A DNA stretch of 64,000 nucleotides from NCBI GenBank assembly GCA_002633005.1, contig NMRA01000503.1:62001-126000 (forward strand). Direction: 5' to 3'. This document shows positions 1 to 13,400 of this stretch, one piece after another. Source of the DNA: Phoronis australis (taxonomy: Eukaryota; Phoronida; Phoronidae). Position 1 is the first letter of the stretch. The number at the start of each line of letters is the position of its first letter. The notes under the pieces are model-generated. The model had not been told where the DNA came from and ran no database searches. It worked only from the letters and a program-made list of their open reading frames with translations. The position numbers were made by a program, and so were the translations under genes.

Positions 1-1539
1 TTCAACTCTGTGAAATAAATCGAAATTTAATATTTGCACCTAAACTCTGTACTTGGTGTTTCTGTTTAACAATGACCAATCAGCAATTAAATTGGCGGGC
101 TGATACAGTCCTACCCAAACGCTACCTACCACTTCTGTTCAAGGTTTCACTTTGATATCAATTGTTGAGTATTATTCAAAAAGTTTTTTTTAATAAAATC
201 CCAGTTCAGTATGACCACAGAGAAGAAATCTTTACCCGGGTATCAGAAAATTGGAGTCCCGATAGTCATCGCTGCTGTCCAATCGCACGCGGCTGCAGCT
301 TTTTTAGGCTTCCGTATTTCAAATCTTGGTATGATGGTTACAACTGTCGCCAGAATTTTTTATCAAAACTAGACCAGTTACTCTTATGAAAGTGGTTTTG
401 TTGAAATTTCTTACCAGCCAGGATAGGACTTTATTTCTGTTGCCACAGAGAACATAGAGCATTTGCAAGTTTGCGATGCTTCAGTTGACAGTCCTCGTCC
501 AAATTTTGACTCCTTTTATTCAACTTGATCAGTTCCAACTACACTATGTTCAAACTATTAATACAGTACACGTATCATGGCGAGGAAATATAAGATCACT
601 GAGAACGGCTACCGGGCGGTTAAAAAACGGCCAATTTGAAAGAAAGATAAATAAGAATGAAATGTTTTTTTTAAGCCAAAAATAACACCTCTGGACTTTA
701 TTCTGATCACAGCCACCATAGAAAACAAGAAATGATATCTTGCTTTAGTATTTCATGACTCCACGTTTTGAGGACTGCACAATTGAATCAAAACATTCGT
801 CATTCGCCTTTGTCATTTACTACGTAAGCCAACACTTGTGTGTATTATTATCTTACTCATGATATCGAACACAAGTCTGCGCAAAGTGGTTCACTTCCCA
901 AAGTCACCAGGTGGTCGCCCTCACCCACGAGTCGTCCCACCTAGAACCGCCAAACAACACGTCGTGGGCGGGGAATCGACATTTCGTGAGTCCGCTAAAA
1001 ATAGTTCAACAAAGGGACAAATGATTTACGAGAAAGAAAGTCAGAAGAGAAGTTAAGTTACCAAAAACTGACTTCTTGGTCACTTGGCAAGCCTTTAATG
1101 TTGGAAATTGGCATGAAATATGTATATTTTTTTTCTTTACCGCATCTACAGTGGAGAAAATCTGACCAGATCTAGTAGAACTGAGTCAGCCACCAGGTGG
1201 TGACCCCGGCTAGACCGTCAGCCAGTCGTAAATTGCCAAACTCCTAACAAGTGAAAACTGACATTGCGCGAAACACACACAGGAGTAATTCAAGGGAAAC
1301 AGAACAAAAAATTTGCTTTAAACCTGCATTGCTTTTGATGCCGGATATAAAATGGCAGACATTTTTCGAACTAAGACACCAGTCAGTAACATTGAGTGAA
1401 TAACTGGCCAGACAGACATTAGAATAATACACGGTGAAATAAGCATACTTCGGGTAAATGTCATTGTAAGTAGCTAACGATAGATGCTGCTTGTGTTGAA
1501 CTAACAGGGATGAACTTGGCACGCGTGATCATGGGCGGC

Positions 1540-1870
1540 GCAACACTGAAAAAAGGGTGGGCTAAAGCCCCCTTAGCCCCCCTGTGTTGCACCGCCTATT
1601 GACCATGTGCAGCGTAGCACTGAAAAAAGTGGGGAGCTATAGCCCCCCAGCCCCCTATGGTGCGCTGCCCATGGTGATATGGGGATTTTCTCTTACTGGA
1701 AGGTTGTCACTGTGCATAGGCGAATCCAGGGGGTCAAGGGGGTCCGGACTCCCCATTTTCCCTTGATTTTAGTGATATCAAATCTAGAATTTTCAAATTA
1801 TTGACTTGGACCCCCCTTTTCAAAAAATCCTTGATCTGACCCTTTTAAAAAATCCTGGATTCGCCCCTAC
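1540..1870. repeat. GC-rich diverged direct repeats
   Basis: ACTGAAAAAAGGGTGGGCTA-type sequence followed by AGCCCCC is repeated at about 1545 and 1618 (CACTGAAAAAAGTGGGGAGC). A CCAGGGGGTC / ATCCTGGATTCGCC region follows. Typical dispersed repeat debris downstream of PXN. Confidence 0.45.
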
Positions 1871-2204
1871 TGTGATAAAATGCCGTCCAGGATAATTGTC
1901 CACTTCGTTAACCTTTGAAAGTCCAGAGACAAAGTGAGTTCCATAACTCATATTCACAACAGTTATATGAGTTTTTTTTTTGTAACAAAATCAAGAGGCC
2001 TGGGAAACTATTTTGTCTCTGAAGTGAGGGACATCTGGCCTTATCACCATTATTTCCATTTTTGGTCAACATGATGCTTCAAAACACAAGAGTACAATGG
2101 AAGTGTTCTAGCGAGCTTATATGGGCATGAACATGTTGACACTGAGTGCAGAAAAATGTCTCATGGTAAATGTTCATATTGCCAAAACAGTGCTTTTCCT
2201 GTGA

Positions 2205-2565
2205 ACTTAGTATCCTGCTTAACCTCAATCGCGCATGCGGGAACTTGGAATACACAGGAAACTTGAAAAGTTCAAATAATCATGTTCACCTTAATAAAAA
2301 GTTGCACTGCACTAAATCAAATTACATGTTAATAAAATTTTAATCAACTTTTTTCAACTACTTACGATCTTGTTCACTAAACAATCACATATTCCTCAGA
2401 TTCTGTGAAACATGTTGTAGTATAAGAGAAAATGGGTTATTGTGGGGCCAATAATTTTTAAAGTTCTTTACAATGAGCAAAAAAAATTCACCTGATTGCT
2501 TAATGAATATGCATAGGCAATCTTGAGATTATAAGCAGGACTCCAAGTTCAGGCACAACACTTCC
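2205..2565. mobile_element. TIR element, copy A (near PXN 3' side)
   Basis: Diverged copy of the element at about 21535-21935, in the same orientation. Ends are inverted: CCTGCTTAACCTCAATCGCG on the left; on the right GGCAATCTTGAGATTATAAGCAGG. Shared internal blocks include GAATACACAGGAAACT, TTTTTTCAACTACT and CACATATTCCTC. No coding capacity. Boundaries are approximate. Confidence 0.6.
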
Positions 2566-3916
2566 ACTTAAAGCATCAAGTGTACAGGATGTGAAGCTTC
2601 AAATTCATAAAACAACTGCATTTCAAGATATATTTATTCATAGCAACTAAAGTGATGTTACATACTAATGGAAATTTGACTATTTAACTGTTACATGATT
2701 ATTCGTACTTGTAATAAATGCTGATATAAAAATAGTTTAAACACACAATACAACATTACAATTATCCTCTTCATTATCCAACTATACAATAAGCAAGAAG
2801 CTGTAGTAAGCCTGAGCCCCAAGGTTACTCCTATTCACATAATTATGGTCAGGGATGCTCGCTGCAGGTTTATAGGGTTTACGCAACTGACGATTTGAAA
2901 TATCCACGATTACTTATTTTACCATTGCCAGTTATTCCTTTTGATGTTACCTGAGAGCCTCATTCCCATTGTCTCTCATGTTGCATAGTAAATAAAGTTA
3001 TCTCTATTAGTTAGTGTTGGTGATTTATGTTATCTGCGCTACAACCAACAAAATGTGAACCAAGCTCAAGGTTTTTAAGGAAACAATGATACTGTTGTGA
3101 GCTTTTCTGACTCAACATGTACCAAAGTGTATTTTTCAGTTTAAAAGGCAAATCCTTATTTCCTGAAAAATTATGGCAAAGCAAGCATTTTACCCTGGGA
3201 CAAAGCAGGCCCATAAGAAGGTTAAAGTCAACTGGGGGCTCGGATATTTTTAACTTCCACAAAACAAGAGGAAAGGAGAATTGAAATTTAAAATCCTCTT
3301 TACAAAAACAACTTCAAATCATTAGCTAATCATATGCTCCAATAACTGCCTTGTTTCCAGCACCTGGTGTATATTCTGGCTAACAACATAACAGGGTATA
3401 CAGTTCCAGGAAAATCTGGCAACTGAGATTAAGTTGGATATGACTGGAAGAGAAAATCTCACGTTAATGTAGATGTTTCAAATCGCAGCTTTTCCTCACC
3501 TAAAATTGGGTCAAGTGAGCCCGTCCATAGAAAACTTAGTAACTGCTCCCAGTACAACCTTCCAAAACTATTTCTTACAACTAAAAAACGACAAGCCCAT
3601 ACAAAAAAGCATCAACTAAGCAGCACCAATTGATCGCGGGAGAAATGTTTGCAATTTTATCAGGTGTAATGAATAGAGCGCCTGTCTTCTAATTAAACTG
3701 TGATCGACATCAGCTATAGAATTACCCCATCACCATAAATGTGATGCAAGTCTAACCCAAGAACCATTACACTCACAATGATGTTTTGCACTCTATCTGA
3801 TAAAACCATAGTCTCCAACTATAATTAGATGAATAAAGAAAGCTTGTTAATCACAACAAATTGTTGTTCTGTTATTACTGAAGACCTAATGCAGTGGCAG
3901 AGCATGGACACGAAAT

Positions 3917-6900
3917 TCAGCCAAACAGTTTCACAAAGCAGGGGTGACAGTACGGCTTGTCGTTTTGTTCCTTAAACGTGCCTTTATTCAGTTGTTTCAA
4001 ACAAAACGCGCAGACGAAGTGTTCCGGGTGAAACTTTTTATACATAGCCGTGATGCAACGGCCGGTGATTGGCTTTTGACAGCCCGCACACAATGACCCT
4101 CGCTTAGCGTGGTAATGGGTCTCACAGAAAGGCAGTCCCTCGTGGTCAAAGAAACTTCCACCGCCAAAGGACACATGGCACTCCTACAATGAATATCAAA
4201 GTTAACTGCACTGTTAACACTGTCTGACAGTATCAGTACAGCATACCTAGCTGTATTGTAATGATATGTCTTTCATTGCATTTCCAAAGCCACTTAACAC
4301 AACATAAGTGGATTCAGGGGGATGTTAAGGGGATGCTGAAGCTCCAAGCACGAAAAAATGACAAAACATTGAGAGGAAGTTGTTTCAGGGTCTCCTCCAA
4401 TATTTGTCTTTCTGAAATTGTGATCAGCCCCTCTCTACATCCTAGATCCGTCAGTGGTACAAATTAAATGTCATATAAAAACCATGATGTAATTTGAGAG
4501 TGGAAGCTGTACTCAGAGTCTGATGACTTCAAATTGTCTTCCGCATTACAACCGAACCAATTTCAAGAGGTCCTAAGCAAACCTTTGGCCACACTCTTGC
4601 CAACAGAGACCTATCAAAGCAGGGATTTGAACTTGATTTGTTTCATGAGGGTAAGGACTTATCATCTCAAATGTTGCTGGAAAAGTTCATTCGCTTGGAT
4701 TGACATAATGCAGTAAAAGATCTTTGGACACAACCAAAAACAGAGGAGGTTACTAGCTGTTCATTCATAGTATGCAACAGAGTATGTTTCATAAAAAGTG
4801 ATTTAAATACATTTAAGACCGAAATCTTGATAGCTGACTGAAACACTCACACAAGTAAATGAATTTTCTCGATCCCTACCAAAGACTACTTTTAATATCT
4901 CAAATGCTTTTATCTCTCTTTGCATTGTGCATGGCAATAAGTTACAAATCCCTTGAAATGTACTTACTGCACACACAAAGCATTCTGGATGCCATTGTCG
5001 GTTCAGAGCAGAAATGTAGTTGTCCATGATTGGTCGAGAGCAGCCGCCACACTTCGGAGCAAACATTTCAAAATAATCTTCTCTGAAAAACACATGAGTA
5101 ACTGATTCACTACAAGTCAATGAGAGAAAAGAACAAAATTTCTGAATGTCACAATCCTAATGCTGGCTGACTATCGCACACAGATTTTTACATTTTCCTG
5201 TACAATAACACATTCTGGTAGAAGCATCAGAATTACCATGGCTAAAAGTCAATGGCCTAAATCACTCATGTCCAGACTGCAAAACGTGATGGCTGTACCC
5301 AGAGCTCCAGGGTTTGGTCTAACCTGAAGGCTTTTCAAAAAAACACAAAGTGTGAAACCCTAAAATTGTGCTGCCATACCTACCTAGGAACTTTATTCTT
5401 ACATTCACCAATGTTTTATAAGTAGTCACAATTAATCCAAAATCTGTTAAATCTAAGAATTACCCCCCAGCAATGTCCTCCATATCTCATGGCTGTGATT
5501 AAAAAACCAATTGCCCTTAATAAACATGAACGAAAACCGATGCATGTGCATCCCAGAAGAGAGAATTATGGGACATTCCTTGACCCTTCCTCGCCACCTA
5601 GTGATTCGACAATGTAGTGTGTATGGTCACCAGGGGTGAGGGGTCTCTTTCCCACAACCTTGGGCACCCTATGCATTCTTCTGTCCCTAAAAAGGGACAT
5701 TGCATACGGATGTGGGTGCAAATGAGACCCCTTACAGATTCACTGTAAATTTAGGTCAAGCAGAGCCGGAAAGTGAGAATGTGAGAGTGAAGTTTTTCCT
5801 CACTTGTGTTGTTAATTTCTATTATTTTGTTGAAACAAATAATTAAAAATGTTAGGAATTGCCAAGCAACAAGTACCTGCAATAAGCCTTGCCATCCTTC
5901 TCATGAAAGCCGTCGTCTTGAAAGGGTCGGCCGCACTGCGCACAGAAGAAATGTTCTGGATGCCAGGTACGATCAAGAGCCGTTATACATTTCTGAAAAA
6001 TAAAACAGTAGCTTAAAATACTCATCAACACTACAGTTGTCTATCTTGACTTGCATGGAAAAGTAAAAGACATGGGGAACAATAACAGAAACATGGACAA
6101 CATTACGAAACAAAATATAGACATCTAAAAGTGAATTTTTTAAAAAATCATCAGATGTGCATTTAGCATTAAGTATGTACGATAACAGTACAAAACCCGA
6201 GTAAACTTACATCAAGTATTGGTCCATTACAGTATGCACATCTGGGCGAAAACAAGCCGTGGTAGTCCTTTTCACAATATGGCTGCCCATCGCGCTCGAA
6301 GAAGTTACGAGTTCCAAGCTCTTCACCACAGTGGTAGCAGGCAAAGTGTTCTGGATGCCAAGTATGGCCTAAAGCAGTTATAACCTGTAAAACAAAATTT
6401 GTAGATGGTCCAGTTAACATATCTTCGATCCAAAAAATTTGATAAAAGCTGTCCCAACTTCCTTCGTACTCGGACAAAAACTGATTTTTGTGTTTGAGAA
6501 GAAGTGAGACTTTATAATAACTTGGGACTGGGCTCATCAAGTTGCCTTCACTCGGATAATCATTTTTGTACCCAATATGGCATGAACCAATATTAAACGA
6601 GTTCAGTTCTTCTTATGCCACAGAAACTATTTTTAATCAGAGTAAGAAACAAGCTGAAATCAATTTTACCGTTGTAAATGGTCTAAATTAAAAGTTAATC
6701 TTTTGGCAGGAGGTGAGGTCATACCTGTTTTAATACTTGCAGAAAAATCATTGCATAATATTCAAAAGGGGTTTGGTGGACAGCATTAGGTCGTAATGAC
6801 CAGTGACAACAAAAGTTTGTTGTAATACACAGTTTTTGTCCCCTCACTATATCCAAAAAGACGGAGCACAGATTACCTTGGAACTAAGCAGTGAGTTATC

Positions 6901-7417
6901 ACACCAGTGCTCATTTATTCAGTTTAGCAAAATCATGAGTATGCGAGAGTGCAAGTGTACACAACAGCTTCCCAGTTTTTGAGGATAACTAACTCATCAA
7001 GAAGCGATTTCATAATTACATCAACTTGGTGTATAATCATCCGAAGACCTCGAATGGTCTCAGACTGACTCCCATGTTGTAACTCCTTACCTTCCAGTAA
7101 ATACAAACAGACACATACTGCACACGTCACTTTTCCAAGATCTCCAGTCTTACAAAATAACGATGCTCGACCACATCTCTTCTCACCACCCTTACCTGTC
7201 CCACAATAGGCTTGTTACAGGCTGCACAGTGACCTTTAGGTATTGTCGTCACCCCGTGTCGACTCATGTCAGTTTGCAAGTTACCCAACATGGCGTCCAG
7301 CTGATCGCCGCGAGCTGGCTGAGACTGCGGTGGCAAGCTTTGTTGAACAGGAGGGTTGTGAGGTGAGCCAGCATTGTTGTAATCGCCAGCGCCACGACTC
7401 TGTGTATTACCCGTGAC
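3917..7417 (-). CDS. PXN: PXN exons 6-10: LD5 and the four LIM zinc-finger domains
   Basis: Five exons (7196-7417, 6211-6384, 5877-5992, 4968-5082, 3917-4183) encode LD5 ([11 protein letters not shown]) and four LIM domains. LIM1 starts at CAAC, LIM2 at CAYC, LIM3 at CGGC and LIM4 at CAGC. Each is followed by a WHPEHF/WHPECF/FHPEHF block and a second CxxC (CYHC, CAQC, CAEC, CAFC). All expected zinc ligands are visible. Exon boundaries fall inside the LIM domains: exon 6 ends after the first half of LIM1, and the second zinc knuckle of LIM3 (CA|EC) is split by an intron. The last residues are KLFG and then TGA at 3917-3919. LIM4 is the most human-like part of the protein. The introns between these exons show no further conserved coding sequence. 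Confidence 0.96.
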
Positions 7418-10400
7418 CTAAAAAGAACAGATGGTGGAAAACATCAACGTGAATTGCTAATTCAAAAGACGTGGTAACAATAACTATCCAATTGAATATT
7501 GGGTTCACTTTTTCCCCACAATGCCTTTTTATAGATTTGAAATTGCTGTAAAGTCTTAAAAAGTTTCAAGTTGTTCCAAGTGTTGACAAATTTAGTTTGG
7601 TGAGGCAAATAGAAAACAAAATTGAGGTGTGATGCATTCAAAGAATCAGTTACTATGCTTTTTAAGTTGTTGGACCTGAGTTTGGTGAATAAAGTGGCTA
7701 AAATTTAAGTTAAACCAGGCCTTCATGCAGCGTACGTCCTGGGCGTCCAAATGGACGCCCTAGCACTAATGTGGACACTCTGGCAAGGACGCCCAATGTA
7801 TCATTTGGACGCCCTGTTAATCAGAATTTCTCCAGTTTGGACACCCACATTGTAAGATTACTAAGACTCCCAGTTTATCAAAGAGAGAAGTTGGCCCTTT
7901 CAACTCAGAAAGAAATATACAATGTATTTCAAATGTTGCAATGTTCAAACTATTTTCAAAGTATTTGGTAGACCTGTCAATCATTAGCACCTGTTTGGTT
8001 GCCAGAGTGTCTGCTTTCAGTATACTCATGTGCCACCGCAATTCTGTACTTTATATAGGGACACGGACCTTGCTCAACTCCAAACTGGTGTTTCAGAGCT
8101 GTAGTTTAATCTACTTCATCTTTTTTTGAAAACACCAAAAGCGAAATAAATGTCATTATTTTAATAATATGATGTGCCACAAGAATATCCCCATTTAAAA
8201 TGTTTGAGTTTTCGCCCGTTTCATGCTTTTGTATGTGCGTCTAAAATGGAGCAGCAGTGACACCTGTTGCCAAAATATAAACCACACATCATCTGTGCAT
8301 TTTTCTTTTGTTGGTAACTGCAGCTTTGATGACTCATTGTACAGAATATAGAGCTAGTGAAGTTGATATAATAAACTTTATAACAGAATTTGACTTGAGA
8401 TGACCAAAAACTGTGCACTCATCGTTCAACCAATATCTGTAATATCTGTAATACCTGTTTGGTAAGCTTTTTGGCTGTTTTCGTAAACTTAAACATAAAA
8501 GTCTTTATCAACGGTTTTTTAGTACTTAAAAAGCCCAATACAAGGGAGCTGTTTTTGTAAACTTAGGTGTAAAAGCCTTGTTCAACGCATTTTTTAATTA
8601 AAAAAAAAACTCACTGTAGGGGGGTTACTGGTGAATGGTGGTGGGGAGGGGGGGTAATGCGTCGTTGGAATCATGGACGCCCTGGAATATTGGGAACCCA
8701 TTTTGGACACCCTATGTTCGAAATCCTGGATGAAGCCCTGAGTTAAACCAATGTTTTATGTGTTATGCATTGAAATGAATCATGATCTTTGTTCCAGGTA
8801 CAAAAAATACCCACAGCATTCTCTAACAAATTCTGCAGATTAGATTTTTGAAGGTTCCCCATTAAACCTTTTGCAATTATTGTTAGAGAATGCAACGACA
8901 AGCTACTTCGGGATTTTTTGTACCCAGGTTTAAGATCAAAATTCGTTTTAATGTATCAAACACAAAAAATGGGTTCACTCAAATTTTAGCCGTCTTACTC
9001 GAAAAACTTGAGCCAGCAAATTTAAAAGAGAATGTGAACGGAGTAGGGTTTGTAATCATAAATAGTTCATTATGCATTGGTTTTCATGCTGTGTATGAAT
9101 TATTTTCGTTTTGTGTTTATAATATGGGCTTAATTACTAAAATGAAGAAAAAAGAATGAGTAGACCAATTTCTTGGAAATCACATCAGCTGAAGTAACCC
9201 TAACTATATTCTTAAAGACACTATCAACCATGTTCTGGAGTCAAAAACTTTTTTCACAGTCGGGCATATTGGCCCTCCCAAAGCAATGTCAGGGTGTTCT
9301 TATCCTTTGCCTGAACTGAGATTGGTTGCAATAAAATGTCGGGAACTCCTCTGACAGTCACACTGCCTCGAAAGCTGTGCCAAAATTCATGACAATGGTT
9401 TAAAGTGACAACAAACTGTCTAAATAACATCTAAAGCCTGCAAATCCTTTCTGTTAAATCTATTAAGAGCCCTATCGTGCTAAATCAAAAAGGTGTTCCA
9501 CCCCAAAGCATAAAACAAAACAAGTTTTCAAAGATGGCATTGGGGGTATGGGGTTTCAAAGGTTAACACGAGAAAACTTACCTTGAATTGTGAAAGAGAA
9601 GCCATCAGGTCATCCAGTTCTTTTGTGGCTGACGAGGCCACAGGAGCAGGTTGGACCCCGAAAGAGTGAAAGTTGGACTGCATTGACCGCTGTGGGACGT
9701 TGGTCCTGAATAATAAATATTCCCTATAGCAATCATTTGTTCCAGACTAACGTCACTTCTTCTCCCCAAACTACCTGACCACCCCTAACAAATTAACAAC
9801 GTCTTAAACGCTGCACTGGACAATCTCTCTCCCCAAGCAACCACATAGACACTCTCATTAGTAACGTTCATCAATCTTCACCTCTGCATTTCCTCATGCA
9901 CCACAATACAAACGCAGATCCTTCCTCACAAAACTAGTTTTCACTCCGTGATAGGATGCGTAAGTGAGTACAGGCTGGGTACAATTGCAGTTCGTGAGGA
10001 AAGAGCGTGCCAGGAAACAAATGCTCACTATACACGAAAAATGCAATAGAGTGAGTGAGAAAAGAGTTTACTTGCGAGAAAAGAATATTGCAGTGAAAAT
10101 GCCCGTGCAGTCTAAGTGGAGAAATACTGGCTACACGCCTTGTTAAAGCAATATCTCATTCCCTCGGTGAACATGTAAGCTTTGTTTACATGTGACTAAA
10201 TGTCTTTTGGCTTTCAGAAATAAGTAGAAGCATAGATTATAGACAACAGATTCGCAACTCAACAACATTTTCTTGTGTACTATCCTAGAAGAGGCACCAC
10301 TTTCCTAAATTATCTGTTTCAGTTTCCGATTAGTGTATTGTGACGGGAAATTCTCGTATCTATTCTACTGTTCAGTACAACGAAAAAAAAAAAATATTTT

Positions 10401-13400
10401 GGCATTGAAACGCTTTTCGAAGTCTTCCAATAGTAGAACTGTTGGTACCGTGAGTACTTTTAGCAATGCTACGACCACCTGATCACACAACAGCTGACCA
10501 TGATTAGCAGACAACGTACTTGCCAGAAATAACACCAGATAACTTAGCCAGGTGTCGCTAGTGAATAATGACATAACGACTTGCGCGTAAGACCACAGAC
10601 TTCGTCCATTGAAAGTATACGGAGTTGGCGGTCCATGTACTATAGTCTATGGTAGAGCCATCTGAATATTTTACCAGCACCCCAAAACATTGCTCTTGGT
10701 GTTCTAACAAGAATTATCAGTCTCCAAACAAAGTATCTGAGCCAAGACAAAAAAAACGAACCAAATGCCACGCTTTGAGTAATTTTCCAATTTCATGTGA
10801 TATGATTGGGCGGATTTCCAGTAGTCTCATGTAAAGACTGGTACCGGTGCCTGTTTGTAAACAAAGGCATGGCTTGAGAAGTGCAGTGACAGTCTAACTG
10901 AAGTTTATTACTGCAACTGATAACAAATTGAGCTCTACACAATCATACATATATCTATATGCTCAATAATGGGACAAAGTGCACAGACCTTCCTGAAGAT
11001 GGCACTGCATTCTGGAGATCATCCAACAAAGCGTCAACGGGCTGCCCACCACTCGTGTCTCTAGTTGGTTTAGGCATTGTTGCTGGTTTCACCTTCACTG
11101 GAGGACTAGGGAGCTGACGATTGGCTGAAAACAATTATGTTGTAAACATATAAGTCATTGTGTTTTCAAAGTGTCTTTTTGGGAAATGTTTAAAAAAGAC
11201 AGAGATAAAAATGAAATTCTGAAACCAAATGAGATAATGCATTCTGCATATCCACAAGATGTCAGTGGAATTAAGAAATGGTTCCATGGCCCTCTCTCTT
11301 CAATTCCAGATACGATTTTCAAAAATCCCAATACCATACCAGCAGACACCAAACCTGTCAACTCCAATCCAGAATATCTGGACCAGAGACTGGATATCAG
11401 TCACCATGTACACCGTATGAAGTATTTTCGGTGTGTGTGTAGAGTTTAAGGACATGGTTGTGGGTTTTTGTAGTGCGTAACTGCAATTTAGAGGTAGAGC
11501 CAAGGAGAATGAGAGAATGACTGGGTGATTTTTATTCAAAGAAAATGTCATTTTGTCCAATTTTGCAACCAGCACTGAAGTAAATAATACGAGGTAGAAT
11601 TCAATAGAATATAAAATGGTCTTGTTGGATGTTATGTTGAATCACACTTATGAACCAGAATATCACATAACACTGTACGTTGCCATGGTTACATGAATAG
11701 ACATAGTACTTTTTAAATGCCAAACCATTAGACAAGTTCTACAGTTACTGAGCCTACAGCAAAAATGACAATGTTCAGTAGTACCACTGATGTGAAAAAA
11801 TGATAAATTAAAAACGTCATGACTTTTTCTAAAATAAATTCTTGTTCAAAAATTTTTACATCATGACAACGTCTATTATTTAACATACAGCAATATACTT
11901 AACGGATTTGTGAGAATCGATGGGCCTGTCCAGCTACTAAACTTACTTCACATAATTATCGTTAAACAAGCAGAAATGAGTACTCTTACCAGAATTCCTT
12001 TTATCGACTTCGGCCATAAACTGGGCCGAGTTGAGGTCAGCCAGTAGCGAGTCCAGCTCAGAAAGGTTATTACTTAATGTTGACATGGCTGGTCTGTTAG
12101 GTTTATTGTCCACCGCAATACCTTGTTGTGATATGGCTGGTCCAGCCGAATGAACGGCTGTGTGGCTACTTTCACCTGGAACTGGCTGTAGACAAATTGA
12201 AATGCGTCAGCAAGGGTACAATAGTCATATGAATTGGCTTATATAGATTGAGAATCGATGCGTGTCTATCCCAGTCTTCCCAGAGCATAGACTTGTAGGA
12301 CACGTGTGCATCCCAGAGCATAGACTTCTAGGATTTGCGTTCATCCCAGAGCATAGACTTGTAGGACAAGTGTGCATGCCAGAGCATAGACTTGTAGGAT
12401 TCGCGTTCATCCCAGAGCATAGACTAGTAGGGAACGAGTCTTCTAGTCCAACATCCAGATAGCGCCATGTAGACAATTGTCTGCTCGGTAAGGTTATGTA
12501 GGACCCTCGAAAAATGTCCAAATTCAAATTCATATGAAACTTTGAAATACAATGCTTTGTGCATTGCTCTCCAAAACAGTGTTAGAGATTGCGTTTGAAC
12601 TGTTCAGCTTTTGCATGATGGGCTAGCAAAAAATAGAACTTTCTTTTTTGCTTAACTTTACATAAGGACACCAGCACCTGACCCAGTTTATACCAGACTG
12701 GCATAACATCAAAAATCCAATTCTACAGGCTTTCTACTTTCAAAAAATATTTACTTTTCCTGAGCAAAAATCTAGTTTTATAAATATTTGGGTTAATGCA
12801 CTGACTAGTGGATAAGACCCTACATAACTGTAAGCTGGCAGTTGATTTTGGATAGATGCCACCTGCTTATATCTATGATAAACTGCACTTCAGGCTGTTT
12901 GAAATACTACTGAACTGAAGATGGGATATCTACATCTGTTTGCAGTGCTGCTCGCGATGACCGCTATCCCACCATCCCCAGTCCATATGACATCACTTGT
13001 TACCCATAAAAATATCAACCGCAAGACAAGGAACACTTCTACAAACTTGCACCTTATACCCGAAAATAATGAAATAGGCTAATTAAATATAATCAACAGG
13101 CCTCAAAATTTTCCTTGTTACGATTGCAATTGTTTTTTACCAAAAAAGGGCCTGTTCAAAGAACCTCCATCTTGGGAAAGTTGGCGAACCCAACCTGTCA
13201 AAGCTAATGACATTTTGACATTCTTCTGTAAAATGAATAATCTGGAGACAGGAATCATTTTTCTCACATTATAGAAAGGACTAAAACAGAGTTTGTATGG
13301 ATAACTATGATGAAGTTTCTTCAATTTAGAACACAATATGGTAGAACAGAGAAAATTTCTTCTATCAAAAATTTCAACAAACATAATGAAACCTTTATTT

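Larger units (their letters stand above)
1..3916. other. Region downstream of PXN: 3' UTR and repeats
   Basis: No coding exon recognised. Holds the likely PXN 3' UTR (a minus-strand AATAAA appears near 2634), TIR element copy A, GC-rich repeats at 1540-1870, and at about 590-740 a block resembling 34650-34745 (CAAAAATAACAC ... CATAGAAAACAAG). Confidence 0.5.

Noticed and set aside
12225-12533. ORFs of 102 and 66 codons with repeated peptide motifs
   Set aside because: They come from the 33-bp minisatellite, whose period is a multiple of three; no splice or family support.
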